26,545 nucleotides of DNA, from contig JARCRR010000078.1 in the NCBI GenBank assembly GCA_029850565.1, positions 1 to 26,545 of the forward strand. The letters run 5' to 3'. Every line of letters begins with the position of its first letter. Positions within the stretch are counted from its first letter, which is position 1. Positions 15,268 to 26,300 of the stretch are shown here, piece after piece. The notes below the pieces were generated by a model, which saw only the letters and a list, made by a program, of their open reading frames with translations, had not been told where the DNA came from and made no database searches. Source of the stretch: Gallionella sp. (lineage in GTDB: Bacteria; Pseudomonadota; Gammaproteobacteria; Burkholderiales; Gallionellaceae). The translations under genes were made by a program, and so were the position numbers.

Positions 15268-16670
15268 GTCAGTGATTCGATGATGGTGAGCGTGCGCTCC
15301 ACCAATATTTGTATTTCCTTTTCGGTGATGACGTAGGGTGGCATGAAATATACCGTGTTGCCCATTGGGCGCAACAACAATTCGTGTTGCAAGCCGAGGC
15401 TGAAGCAACGTTGCGCGAAATCCGTTTGTTGTGTTTCCACCTCGAATGCCCAGATCATTCCGATGTTGCGGAAGTTCTTGACCTTGGCGTGCTCCCTTAA
15501 CGGTCGCGCAATACGATTGAAAATCGCAGCAAGGTTGCGATTCGCATTCAGCACGTCATCCTGCGCAAAGATGTCCAGCGTGGCGAGTGCGGCGCGGCAG
15601 GCCAATGGATTGCCGGTATAGGAATGCGAATGCAAAAACCCGCGCGATGTTTGGTCATCGTAAAACGCTTGGTAGACATCGTCCGTGGTCATTACGATGG
15701 ACAAGGGAAGGTAGCCGCCGGTGATTCCCTTTGAGATGAGCAAAAAATCGGGCGAGATACCCCTCCTTTCCAACTTTTTCCCGGAGCGAGAAAGAGCGAT
15801 CGCCGCCTCCCCGGTAGCGGGGAGGTATTGTTGAATTCCCGCCTGTTCGCACGCAAACATCGTGCCGGTTCGTCCCATGCCCACTGCGATTTCATCGGCG
15901 ATCAGATGCACGCTGTATTGCGAACACAGCTCGCGTGCGCGTTTCAAATAAACCGGGTGATACATTGCCATGCCCGAAGCACCTTGCACCAACGGCTCGA
16001 CGATGAAGGCCGCGATGTGTTGGTGATGCGCTTGCAAATGAGTTTCCAGCGCGGCGGTGCAACGTAGCGCATAGGCTTTTGCACTCTCTCCAGAATCGGC
16101 ATCTCGCCAATCAGGACAAGGAACAGTCGCATTCTGTTTAATCAGCGCGCCATAAGCATCTTTGAACAGCGCGACGTCGGTGACCGACAATGCACCCAAA
16201 GTCTCGCCGTGGTAGCTGTTCTGTAGGCTAATGAATTGCGTCTTCTGCGGTTTGCCGCTATTGCGCCAGTAATGTGCGCTCATCTTCAGCGCGATCTCGG
16301 TGGCCGAGGCACCGTCCGAACCGTAGAAACAATGCCCCAATCCAGCAGGTGCAAGTTCGCGTAACCGTTCCGAGAGTTGCACCACAGGCTCGTGCGTAAA
16401 ACCCGCCAACATCACATGTTCTAATTTTCCAAGCTGGTCAGTAATCGCCGCGTTAATGCGCGGGTTGCAATGCCCGAACAAGTTCACCCACCAAGAGCTG
16501 ACCGTGTCCAGATAACGCTTGCCATCGAGGTCGTATAGCCACACACCTTCGCCGCGCGCGATGGGGATCAGCGGCAGCGTCTCGTGACGCTTCATCTGGG
16601 TGCAGGGATGCCACACAGAAGATAGACTGCGGGCGAGAAGATCAGTGTTGGATGGCATGCGTTGCATCAT
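15264..16670 (-). CDS. bioA: adenosylmethionine-8-amino-7-oxononanoate aminotransferase BioA, with in-frame insertion
   Basis: BioA transfers an amino group from SAM to KAPA to give DAPA in biotin synthesis, using PLP. Family blocks seen are SSVWHPCTQMKRHETLPLIPIARGEGVWLYDLDGKRYLD, SSWWVNLFGHCNPRI, CFYGSDGASATEIALKMS, NSYHGETLGALSV, IVEPLVQGASGM, LIADEIAVGMGRTGTMFACEQAG and the PLP lysine in LLISKGITGGYLPLS (lysine codon at 15729-15731). Between ACEQAG and ISPDF an extra segment of about 26 codons (15759-15836) interrupts the normal sequence without breaking the frame. The start at 16670 has GGAA about 9 nt upstream; ATGs at 16667 and 16658 are alternatives. It heads a bioA-dacB pair; other bio genes are not here. 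Activity of the interrupted enzyme is uncertain. Confidence 0.94.
   Translation of the reverse strand: MMQRMPSNTDLLARSLSSVWHPCTQMKRHETLPLIPIARGEGVWLYDLDGKRYLDTVSSWWVNLFGHCNPRINAAITDQLGKLEHVMLAGFTHEPVVQLSERLRELAPAGLGHCFYGSDGASATEIALKMSAHYWRNSGKPQKTQFISLQNSYHGETLGALSVTDVALFKDAYGALIKQNATVPCPDWRDADSGESAKAYALRCTAALETHLQAHHQHIAAFIVEPLVQGASGMAMYHPVYLKRARELCSQYSVHLIADEIAVGMGRTGTMFACEQAGIQQYLPATGEAAIALSRSGKKLERRGISPDFLLISKGITGGYLPLSIVMTTDDVYQAFYDDQTSRGFLHSHSYTGNPLACRAALATLDIFAQDDVLNANRNLAAIFNRIARPLREHAKVKNFRNIGMIWAFEVETQQTDFAQRCFSLGLQHELLLRPMGNTVYFMPPYVITEKEIQILVERTLTIIESLT
15759..15836 (-). repeat. in-frame inserted element within bioA
   Basis: About 78 bp that have no counterpart in BioA relatives I know encode QQYLPATGEAAIALSRSGKK followed by LERRG. 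The DNA contains a perfect hairpin, CCTCCCCG (15806-15813) with CGGGGAGG (15818-15825) over a 4-base loop, plus a pyrimidine-rich run CCCCTCCTTTCC at the other end. It looks like a small dispersed palindromic repeat rather than evolved protein sequence. Exact ends are uncertain by a codon because GI occurs on both sides (GGAATT and GGTATC). Confidence 0.65.
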
Positions 16671-16743
16671 ATCGAAGTTTTCCGGTGGCGTAAGATGTGT
16701 ACGTGAAAATCTGTGTGCGCGGAAATCATTCAAGGAGGCTGTC

Positions 16744-17640
16744 ATGAATATTTTGATCACAGGCGGGACGGGATTGATCGGGAGCCATCTCTGTAAGGTA
16801 CTTCTGGCGGAAGGTCATCAACTCACTGTGTTAAGCCGACATCCGGAAACGGTCGCGACCAAATGTGGTTACGGCGTGCAGGCAATGGGCAGTTTGGACG
16901 AATGGACGCCGGAACGAAGATTCGATGCGGTCATCAATCTGGCGGGAGAGCCTATCGTAGACGCGTATTGGTCGGTCAAACGTAAACAAGCTTTGTTGGA
17001 TAGCCGTGTTGCATTGACGCGGAAGTTGGTGCAACGCATCACGGCGGCCCAACAAAAGCCAGTCGTATTGTTGAGTGGATCGGCGGTCGGCTACTACGGC
17101 AATGGCGGTGACGTCGAACTGGATGAATCGGTAGCGGCAGGCGACGACTTTCCTGGCGAGCTGTGCGAATCGTGGGAGATGGCCGCAAGTGCCGCAGAGC
17201 AGCTTGGGGTGCGTGTCTGTTTGTTGCGCACCGGTCTGGTGTTGAGTAAGCGCGGCGGTTTGTTGGGGCGCATGTTGATTCCCTTTAAGTTCGCGCTGGG
17301 TGCTCGATTGGGCGATGGCAAGCAGTGGATGAGCTGGATACATATTGATGACTATGTGGCGGCAGTGCTCAGTCTGTTGCACAACCAAGGGGCGCATGGC
17401 CCATTCAATATGACCGCACCGTTTCCCGTCACCAACGCTGAATTCACACAGCAGTTGGCACATGTGTTGCACCGCCCGGCAGTCTTTGTCGTACCGGGCT
17501 TTGTGCTGAAACTGGCAATGGGCGAACGCGCTTGTCTGTTGCTGGAAGGGCAGCGCGTTTTGCCGAAGAAACTCGAATCCGGGGGATTCAGATTCGCCTT
17601 TGCAGAAATTGAGGATGCATTGCAGAGCCTTTTGAAGTAA
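16744..17640 (+). CDS. TIGR01777/SDR39U1 family NAD(P)-dependent epimerase
   Basis: A 298-residue extended-SDR protein of the YfcH/SDR39U1 family, predicted nucleotide-sugar epimerase-like but of unknown substrate. The Rossmann motif GGTGLIGS is at residues 7-14. Other family blocks are DAVINLAGEPIVDAYWSVKRKQALLDSRV, LLSGSAVGYYGNGGDVELDES, CESWEMAASAAEQLGVRVCLLRTGLVLSKRGGLLGRML, and QWMSWIHIDDYV. The C-terminal end ELxxGQRVLPKKLESGGFxF-like block (DUF1731) is present. The ATG at 16744 directly precedes the Rossmann fold and follows AAGGAGG; a start at 16600 would add unconserved residues. It is divergent from bioA (73-bp gap) and precedes groES by 145 bp. Confidence 0.92.
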   Translation: MNILITGGTGLIGSHLCKVLLAEGHQLTVLSRHPETVATKCGYGVQAMGSLDEWTPERRFDAVINLAGEPIVDAYWSVKRKQALLDSRVALTRKLVQRITAAQQKPVVLLSGSAVGYYGNGGDVELDESVAAGDDFPGELCESWEMAASAAEQLGVRVCLLRTGLVLSKRGGLLGRMLIPFKFALGARLGDGKQWMSWIHIDDYVAAVLSLLHNQGAHGPFNMTAPFPVTNAEFTQQLAHVLHRPAVFVVPGFVLKLAMGERACLLLEGQRVLPKKLESGGFRFAFAEIEDALQSLLK

Positions 17641-17680
17641 CCCCGCAACCTCTGTCTGATAAGAAAAATCTTGTTTCGCC

Positions 17681-17708
17681 CTTGAATTCGGGCGGTGCTG
17701 CCCCTATT
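17681..17708 (+). promoter_or_regulatory. sigma32 heat-shock promoter of groESL
   Basis: CTTGAAT (17681-17687) and CCCCTATT (17701-17708) are separated by 13 bp. They match the sigma32 consensus CTTGAAA and CCCCATNT with one or two changes each. The -10 directly touches the CIRCE operator, so HrcA would block the start region. Confidence 0.75.
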
Positions 17709-17709
17709 A

Positions 17710-17736
17710 TTAGCAGTCGCTGGCGGAGAGTGCTAA
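17710..17736 (+). promoter_or_regulatory. CIRCE operator (HrcA binding site)
   Basis: TTAGCAGTC (17710-17718), 9 bp, GAGTGCTAA (17728-17736) is the 9-9-9 CIRCE inverted repeat with one mismatch in the left arm (consensus TTAGCACTC). It lies about 50 bp ahead of groES. With the overlapping sigma32 promoter it suggests dual control: HrcA repression plus heat-shock sigma factor. hrcA itself is not in the window. Confidence 0.93.
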
Positions 17737-17785
17737 CTTCCCGCCGTCGCAAATAATCAACTCACTGAATTTAGGAGAAATAAGC

Positions 17786-18076
17786 ATGAAGATTCGTCCT
17801 TTGCATGACCGCGTGATCGTCAAGCGCATGGAAGAAGAGCGCAAGACAGCGTCCGGTATCGTGATTCCTGATGCGGCGACCGAGAAGCCAGATCAGGGCG
17901 AAGTCGTTGCAGTTGGTAACGGAAAAATTGGTAGCGATGGCAAATTGCAGCCAATGAGCGTGAAGGTTGGCGACAAAGTGTTGTTCTCTAAGATATACGG
18001 CCAATCCTTCAAGATGGATGGCGTTGAACTTCTGCAAATGCGCGAAGAAGACATCATTGGCGTAGTCGAAGCCTAA
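17786..18076 (+). CDS. groES: co-chaperonin GroES
   Basis: GroES is the 10-kDa heptameric lid of the GroEL chamber in the cytosol. The 96-residue length is exact for the family. Visible blocks are MKIRPLHDRVIVKRMEEE at the start, the mobile loop ERKTASGIVIPDAATEKPDQG, and the end block KVLFSKIYGQSFKMDGVELLQMREEDIIGVVE. A strong ribosome-binding site (AGGAG) precedes the ATG. The promoter, CIRCE site and the groEL gene 32 bp downstream define a classic groESL operon. Confidence 0.98.
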   Translation: MKIRPLHDRVIVKRMEEERKTASGIVIPDAATEKPDQGEVVAVGNGKIGSDGKLQPMSVKVGDKVLFSKIYGQSFKMDGVELLQMREEDIIGVVEA

Positions 18077-18108
18077 TACATACCTAACGAATTTCAGGAG
18101 AAATAAAC

Positions 18109-19755
<1,647 letters not shown>

Positions 19756-19810
19756 TTTGAGCCTACTGCGTGGCTCGATCGTCACGCTACGGTGTAAGAA
19801 GTTGTGAAAC

Positions 19811-19840
19811 GAACCCCGCCATGAGCGGGGTTCGTTTTTT
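19811..19840 (+). terminator. groESL intrinsic terminator
   Basis: GAACCCCGC (19811-19819) and GCGGGGTTC (19825-19833) form a perfect 9-bp stem with a 5-base loop. It is followed by GTTTTTT. It lies 55 bp after the groEL stop and separates the operon from tRNA-Phe. Confidence 0.93.
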
Positions 19841-19843
19841 ATA

Positions 19844-19879
19844 TTGCCCGAAGTGGGGCTTATGGCTACAATGCGCGCC
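19844..19879 (+). promoter_or_regulatory. tRNA-Phe promoter (sigma70 with GC-rich discriminator)
   Basis: TTGCCC (19844-19849) and TACAAT (19867-19872) are spaced by 17 bp and followed by GCGCGCC (19873-19879). GC-rich discriminators are typical of stable-RNA promoters under stringent control. Transcription would begin around 19879, leaving a leader of about 40 nt before the tRNA. Confidence 0.75.
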
Positions 19880-19919
19880 TTCGTTTTACCCGTCCCGTCA
19901 GGGAAGGCTCAAAAAAAAC

Positions 19920-19995
19920 GGCTCGGTAGCTCAGTTGGTAGAGCAGCGGATTGAAAATCCGCGTGTCGGTGGTTCGATTCCGCCCCGAGCCACCA
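19920..19995 (+). tRNA. tRNA-Phe (anticodon GAA)
   Basis: The 76-nt sequence folds as a full cloverleaf. The acceptor stem GGCTCGG pairs with CCGAGCC; D-arm GCTC..GAGC; anticodon stem GCGGA/TCCGC with loop TTGAAAA, anticodon GAA; T-arm GGTGG..CCGCC with the TTCGATT loop. Discriminator A and an encoded CCA (19993-19995) finish it. It is close to E. coli tRNA-Phe. It is a single tRNA with its own promoter and terminator. Confidence 0.98.
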
Positions 19996-20003
19996 AACAA
20001 TAG

Positions 20004-20033
20004 AAAGCCCAACCTTAACAAGTTGGGCTTTTT
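20004..20033 (+). terminator. tRNA-Phe terminator
   Basis: AAAGCCCAAC (20004-20013) pairs with GTTGGGCTTT (20022-20031) over an 8-base loop. The 3' arm runs into further Ts. It begins 9 bp after the tRNA CCA end. Confidence 0.9.
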
Positions 20034-20363
20034 CATTTTGAGCTTTATTCCGGTCAGTGGAAAACACGCCAAAATTCAAAGACCAAGCAAAATAGCCGGG
20101 GATATAGATATTCTTTCCAGTTGAAGGGGCAAACCCTTTATGAGATGCTGACCACCGTTTTTCCGTCTAGGAATCTTGGCAAATTAAGGCTACTTTAGAT
20201 TCCTCGGCAATCGCCAGATTCATTGAGGTTTTTTATGTGGCTTCAAATTCACATATTTTTCATCTCACCCAAGCAGAATGCAGGTATGTGAAACTGATTC
20301 TATAAGATGATTATTCGCCATTCAGGCATTGAGCTCAGAACGTATTGAATAGGAGACAGCATC
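20034..20363 (+). other. 330-bp non-coding leader upstream of the adhesin gene
   Basis: No gene is seen here. The stretch is richer in A and T than the surrounding genes. It holds a small hairpin AAGGG/CCCTT around 20124-20138, a perfect 8-bp inverted repeat AGGAATCT/AGATTCCT (20169-20176, 20197-20204), and a 6-bp one TATGTG/CACATA (20234-20239, 20250-20255) with 10 bp between. No -35/-10 pair is convincing; TATAAG at 20301 is a possible -10 without a -35 partner. The adhesin ribosome-binding site AGGAG is at 20351-20355, 8 nt before the ATG. Confidence 0.5.
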
Positions 20364-23300
20364 ATGAAATCGAAATCTGTAACCAGCAAATCGAGCAACG
20401 TCAAAAATTCTGCGGCAAAAAAACTACTGTCGAAAAATGCGCTGCAACAAGACGAACTCCTGAATGGCAAGGCAACCGCGCTTGAAGACATAGCGGCATC
20501 GCAAAATCAATACGAATCTGAAGCGCCGAAGACGGCGGAAGAAGAATTTACTCAAGCAAGTCTGAACAATACCGGACAGCCGATCCTCCTGGCCGAAAGC
20601 GAATTTGCAGAGCCTGAGGCGGTTGTGCCAGATGCGCCAGTTCCCGCGACTGCCACACAAACACCTGTTACAGCACCGGCCGCACAAGAGGCAACTCATG
20701 CCACAGGCGCGGCAATTCCATCCAATCTTCCCGCCGGAACGACCATCATCATTCAGCAAGCCCCGGCTGCTGCTGTTGTCGAAAGTGGCATGTCATGGGG
20801 ATGGATATTGGGCGGTGCGGCAGCCATTGGCGGTGTTGCCGCCGCTGCTGGAGGGGGTGGAAAAAAATCAGGAACAACCCCAACCACGCCGACCGGTCCG
20901 ATCACCTATGCATTGGCGGGTGCAGTGGCTGACGGCAAGATCGTGGGAGCGAAGATCTATGTTGACTTGAATGACAACGGACTTGCAGATGCCAACGAAG
21001 ACACGGGCTTGGTGACTCTGGGCACATTGGGCAATGTGAGCGACCCGAACAACGGTAAATTCAGCGGTTCGACCACGCTAAACATCAGTGGTCACGCACT
21101 TATGGCTGTGGGTGGCACGAACGTTGATACGAATTTATTGAACAGCTTGGTGTTGAAAGCACCCACAGGCTCGACCATCATCAATCCACTGACTACCCTG
21201 CTGCAAAACACCATCAAGAATACCGGCATGTCGGTTGCGGCGGCCGAGGCACAATTAAAGGGCAATCTTGGCCTGACATTGCCGACAGGTCAGTCGCTGA
21301 CTCATTATGACCCGCTGGCAACCCCCACTGACCCGGCAGCAATCGCTGTACAAAAAGTGGCAGCGCAGGTGGTTGCAGTTGCCATGGCGACCGTCAAAGC
21401 TGATACGGCGGTGACGAACAACGCGACGGCAGCAGTCGCCTATGCCAAGGCGCTCGATTCGATTGCAAAGGCCTCCGCGATATTGCCGATCGATCTGGGC
21501 AACTCGTCCGACGTGACCACCATCCTGACAATCAATGGTGCATCGGCGCTTACCAAGGCTGCATTGGCAACGACCATTACCACGGACACGGGAGCCATCG
21601 CGCTTGCAATAGATATCGCAGGCATTTCCCTTGCGCAAAAAGCAGCGGGCTTACCGCCAGCGCTGACGGTATCCCTGAAAACCGATACCGGCACAAGCGC
21701 GACCGACGGGAACACCAAAGATGGCACATTGATCGTTGCAGGCCAGCAAACCGGCCTGACCGTGGAATACAGCACGAACGGCGGCTCAACTTGGGCAACC
21801 ACCTTTATTGCGGTCGAAGGTCAGAACACCGTCCAAGTGCGCCAAAAAGATTTTGCGGGAAATGCTTCGCCCTCTGCCACGCTGACCTTCACCTTGGACA
21901 CGATTGCACCGATAGTCACGGGTATCAATGTGGGAATCGATACAACCATCGATGCAAGCGAGGCTGTGGTAGCGACACCGCTTACCATCCTGCCGACGCT
22001 GGCTACAGGCGAAACCTTCAGCACGGTATCGGTGCAGGGATTTAGCAAAACGGGGACATTCATATCCAAGTCTGCCACGCTATCAAACGGTGTGTATAAG
22101 TTCGACGCCACGCTATTTGCGGATGGAGCGTTGACCGTACAGACACTCATCAAGGATCTCGCCGGCAACCAGCGGTTGGACAACAATTATTTGACTCTGG
22201 ACAGGACAGTAGCAGGAACAGGCCTGATGGCGCCGACGGTCGCGCTGACTTCCGATACGGGTTCCAGTGCAAGTGACAAGATCACCAATGTTGGGACTTT
22301 GAATATCTCCGCGCCTGCAGCGGGAGCATCCATTGAATACAGCACGGATGGCAAAGCCTTGTCTGATATTACTAAGACATGGACAGCCAGCTTTGTTGCG
22401 GTGGAGGGTGGCAACACCGTGCAAGTTCGCCAGAATGATGGCGCAGGCAACACGTCCCCTGTATCCACATTGACTTTCACGCTGGATACTGTTGCGCCGA
22501 CAACGGCACCCACCGTTGCGCTGACCGGCGATACCGGCACTGCCGGCGACAAGATCACCAGCAACGGCACATTGAATGTCACCGGCATAGATGCTGGAGC
22601 CACAGTCGAATACAGCGCCAACGGAACTTTGGGTTGGTCGGCTACGGCGCCCGCCTTGTCACAAGGCAGCAATACAGTTTATGTACGCCAAGTTGATGCA
22701 GCGGGTAATGCCTCAGTTGCTTCCGTACCCTTCACTTTCACCTATGACAACGTCGCTACCGCACCGACAGTTGCTTTGAATTCCGATACAGGAAGCAGCG
22801 CGACAGACAAGATCACCAGCAATGGCGCATTGAATGTTACCAGCACCGAAACCGGTGCAACCGTGGAATACAGCACGAATGGCGGCACGACATGGACTTC
22901 CAGTTTCAGCGCTGTGCAGGGTAGTAACTCTGTCCAGGTGCGTCAAAAAGATGTGGCGGGCAATACCTCCACATCCTCTACCACACTTACCTTTACGCTG
23001 GACACAACGGCGAATGCGCCGACAGTGGCTTTGACTACCGATTCCGGCTCCAGCGCAACAGACAAAGTCACCAATGTAGGTACGCTCAAGATCAGCGGAA
23101 CGGAAACGGGCGCAACCGTCCAATACAGCGCGGACGGAGTTACTGGGTGGTCGGCCAATGCCCCAGCACTTGTTCAGGGTAGCAACACCGTTTATGTACG
23201 TCAGACCGATACGGCAGGCAACACCTCCAGCGCAACATCGCTCACCTTCACCTACGACAACGTGGCACCCACAGCGCCGAGTGCGGTCACGGTCGGCGGT

Positions 23301-26300
23301 AACGCCACTATCGGTAGTAACGAAGCGACGACCGCGACCGCCATCGCCATTACAGTGGCAAGCGGGGAAACAATCAGTCAGGTCAGCATCGCAGGTACGG
23401 CCAATGCTGCTAACGGCGGAGGCGCACTTACCGTGTCGGCAGTGAAGAATCAAACCACCGGCAATTGGGAATTCGATGCCACCAAATTTGTGGACGGCAC
23501 TTTGACGGTGACCACTACAACGAATGACTTGGCGGGCAACACCCCGGCAAGCGGGACATTCACATTGACCTTGAGCGCGACCGTAGCCGAGTTGATTGCG
23601 CCGACAGTCGCGCTGACAAGCGATACAGGCTCAAGCACAACCGACAAGATCACCAGCAATGGCGCGTTGACTGTCAGCGGCTTGGCCGCCTCGGCAACGG
23701 TTGAGTACAGTACCGACAACACAACTTGGTCAGCTACCCCGCCCATTCTGGGGGCGGGAAGCAACACTGTATATGTGCATCAAGTAGTGGGCGCCAGCAC
23801 GTCGCCAGCCACCAGCATCACCTTTACATACGATAACGCTGCCCCAATAGCTGCCCCTACCCTGAGCTTGAGCTCCGATACCGGTAGCAGTGCAACGGAC
23901 AAGACCACCAGCAATGGCACGTTGAGTGTCACCGGTGTGGAAACGGGTGCAACCGTTGAATACAGCGCCAATGGAACTTCGGGTTGGTCGGCCACAGCAC
24001 CTGCATTGGTGCAAGGCAGCAACACGGTTTATGTGCGGCAGGTCGATGCAGCGGGTAATGCCTCAGGTGCTTCCGTACCCTTCACTTTCACCTATGACAA
24101 TGTCGCGCCCACAGCCTCGCCGACAGTAGCGTTGACAACGGACTCGGGTACGGTCACCAACGACAAGATCACCAACAACAGCACCTTGAACATCACCGGA
24201 ACCGAGGTAGGTGCAACTGCCGAATACAGCACCGATGGCGGATTGACATGGGGTGCAAGTTTCACTGCCGCGCAAGGCAGCAACACCGTGCAGGTACGCC
24301 AAAAAGATGTGGCGGGTAACACCTCTGCACCAACCAGCTTCACCTTCACTTATGACACCGTTGCCAATGCGCCAACGTTGGCCTTGTCGTCTGACTCCGG
24401 CAGCAGCGCAACCGACAAGATCACCAACAACGGTGTATTGAGTGTCACCGGTACTGAAACCGGCGCAACGATCCAGTACAGCGCCGATGGAGCGACGGGT
24501 TGGTCGACAACAGCGCCTGCCTTGGTGCAGGGCAGCAACACCGTCTATGTTCGTCAGGTCGATGCGGCGGGCAATACCTCCGCCGCTTCCACGGCGTTCA
24601 ACTTTACCTATGACAACGTTGCTGCTGCACCAACAGTCGCGTTGACCACTGATTCTGGCGTTAGCGCTACGGACAAGATCACCAACGTCCGTACTCTGAA
24701 CGTCACGGGCGAAACAGGTGCCACAGTCGAATACAGCGTGGATAACGGTGTGACATGGGCCGCCAACTTTACGGCGGTCGAAGGCGCGAATACCGTCCAA
24801 GTGCACCAGAAAGATACGGCGGGCAATATCTCCAACGCGACCACCTTTACGTTCACGCTCGATACCATTGCAAGTGCACCGACCGTATCCTTGACTACGG
24901 ATTCAGGCGTGCTCGACAAGATCACCAACACTGCCGCTTTGACCGTGACGGTGCCGGTACCGTCGGGGGCGGTGATCGAATACACCACGACCGATCCTGC
25001 CGGAACAGGAGTAGTCACCTGGAGCACCAGCCAGCCGACGTTCGCCAACGACGGCACACAGGACGGGGCGAAGACAGTATGGGTGCGCCAGACCGACCCG
25101 ACCGGAAATCTGTCTCCTGTCACTAAGTTCGATTTCACGCTGGACACCGCAGCACCCGCAACGCCTATTGTTGCCCTGTCCAGCGACACGGGGTCGAGCG
25201 CAAGCGACATGATCACCAGCAATGGCGCGTTGAGTGTCACAGGAACCGAGCTTCTTGCCACGATTGAATACAGCGTCGATGGCGGCATCACTTGGGCTAG
25301 CACTTACACCCCGGTCGAAGGAAGCAACACCGTGCAAGTCCGCCAACTGGATGTGGCGGGCAATTCCTCTAAGGCGGCAACCATCACCTTCACATTGGAT
25401 ACGCAGATTTCTCCAACTACCAACGTCAAGGCAGGAGGGGACGTTACGCTCAGCTTGGCCGAGGCAACCAGCACTGCTGTCATAACGGTTATACCGCCCA
25501 ACCCGAATCAAACGATCTCCTCCGTATTGGTATGGGGTTTTGATAAATTGGGCAATTGGGTCAGCCAGACCGCTGCTGCTACCGCAATGCCAGGCGATTT
25601 CATCTTTGATGCCACCAATTTCGCCGATGGCGACCTCACCGTGCGTGTAACTGCATCAGATGTGGCGGGCAACACGGTGACCAGCGGCTGGGGTACCAAC
25701 GTGATTCTTAAGAGCACCACGACTGCAGGCGTAACCACAGTGGATATCGGCGGCGATTTGTTTATCAATGCTGCGGAAGCAACCGCTACCGCCCAACTCC
25801 ACGTGGTGCCGGCGATTGGTGATAGTGTGACCGCTGTGACCGTATCGGGCTGGGATACTGCTTACATCTGGAAAACGGTCACTGCGATATCGGGCGCGAA
25901 TGGCATCTACACCTTCGATGCCACCCAGTTTACCGATGGTCAATTGACAGTAGATGTCACTACACTATCCGGCAACAAGACGGCTTCCATTACTCTCGAC
26001 ACGGTTACTCCGACCGGACCGTGGAATGTGTATACCAACAATTGGGATTTCCAGATCGATGGCACGGAAGCCTCCACAGCAACCGTACTCAACCTCTCCA
26101 TTTCTGACTGGAGCGCCAGCGTCGCCTCGGTGGTGGTGAGCGGCATCGTCAAGGGCGGAACCGCAGTACATAGCGTGAATGCCGTCTACGACCCGATGAC
26201 TGGCAACTGGACATTCGATGCCACCGGCTTTGCGGATGGCGCACTGAGCGTACAGACTGCCACCGCCGATGCGGCGGGCAACAGCGTCAACAACAGCTAC

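Noticed and set aside
17677..17694. Terminator of the epimerase gene formed by CGCCC/GGGCG
   Set aside because: Only 5 bp of stem and no T-run; the bases are better explained as the sigma32 -35 region of groESL.
20126..20136. GGGGCAAACCC in the adhesin leader as part of a GEMM (c-di-GMP) riboswitch
   Set aside because: The required GACGCAAAGC receptor block and second stem are not present at the expected distance. The resemblance is limited to a short loop.
20278..20306. Sigma70 promoter with TATAAG at 20301 for the adhesin
   Set aside because: The -10 is acceptable but there is no -35 at 16-18 bp, so it is not listed as a promoter.
19920..20363. tRNA-Phe as the attachment site of a genomic island carrying the adhesin
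   Set aside because: No repeat of the tRNA 3' end and no integrase is visible in the following 6.5 kb. The right-hand border lies outside the window, so this cannot be supported.
22713..23453. Minus-strand open frames inside the adhesin (this one 246 codons, with similar ones at 24063-24806 and 24608-25303)
   Set aside because: They recur because the adhesin DNA is repetitive and lacks stops on the other strand. The plus frame is continuous through all of them and encodes clear Ig-like repeats.
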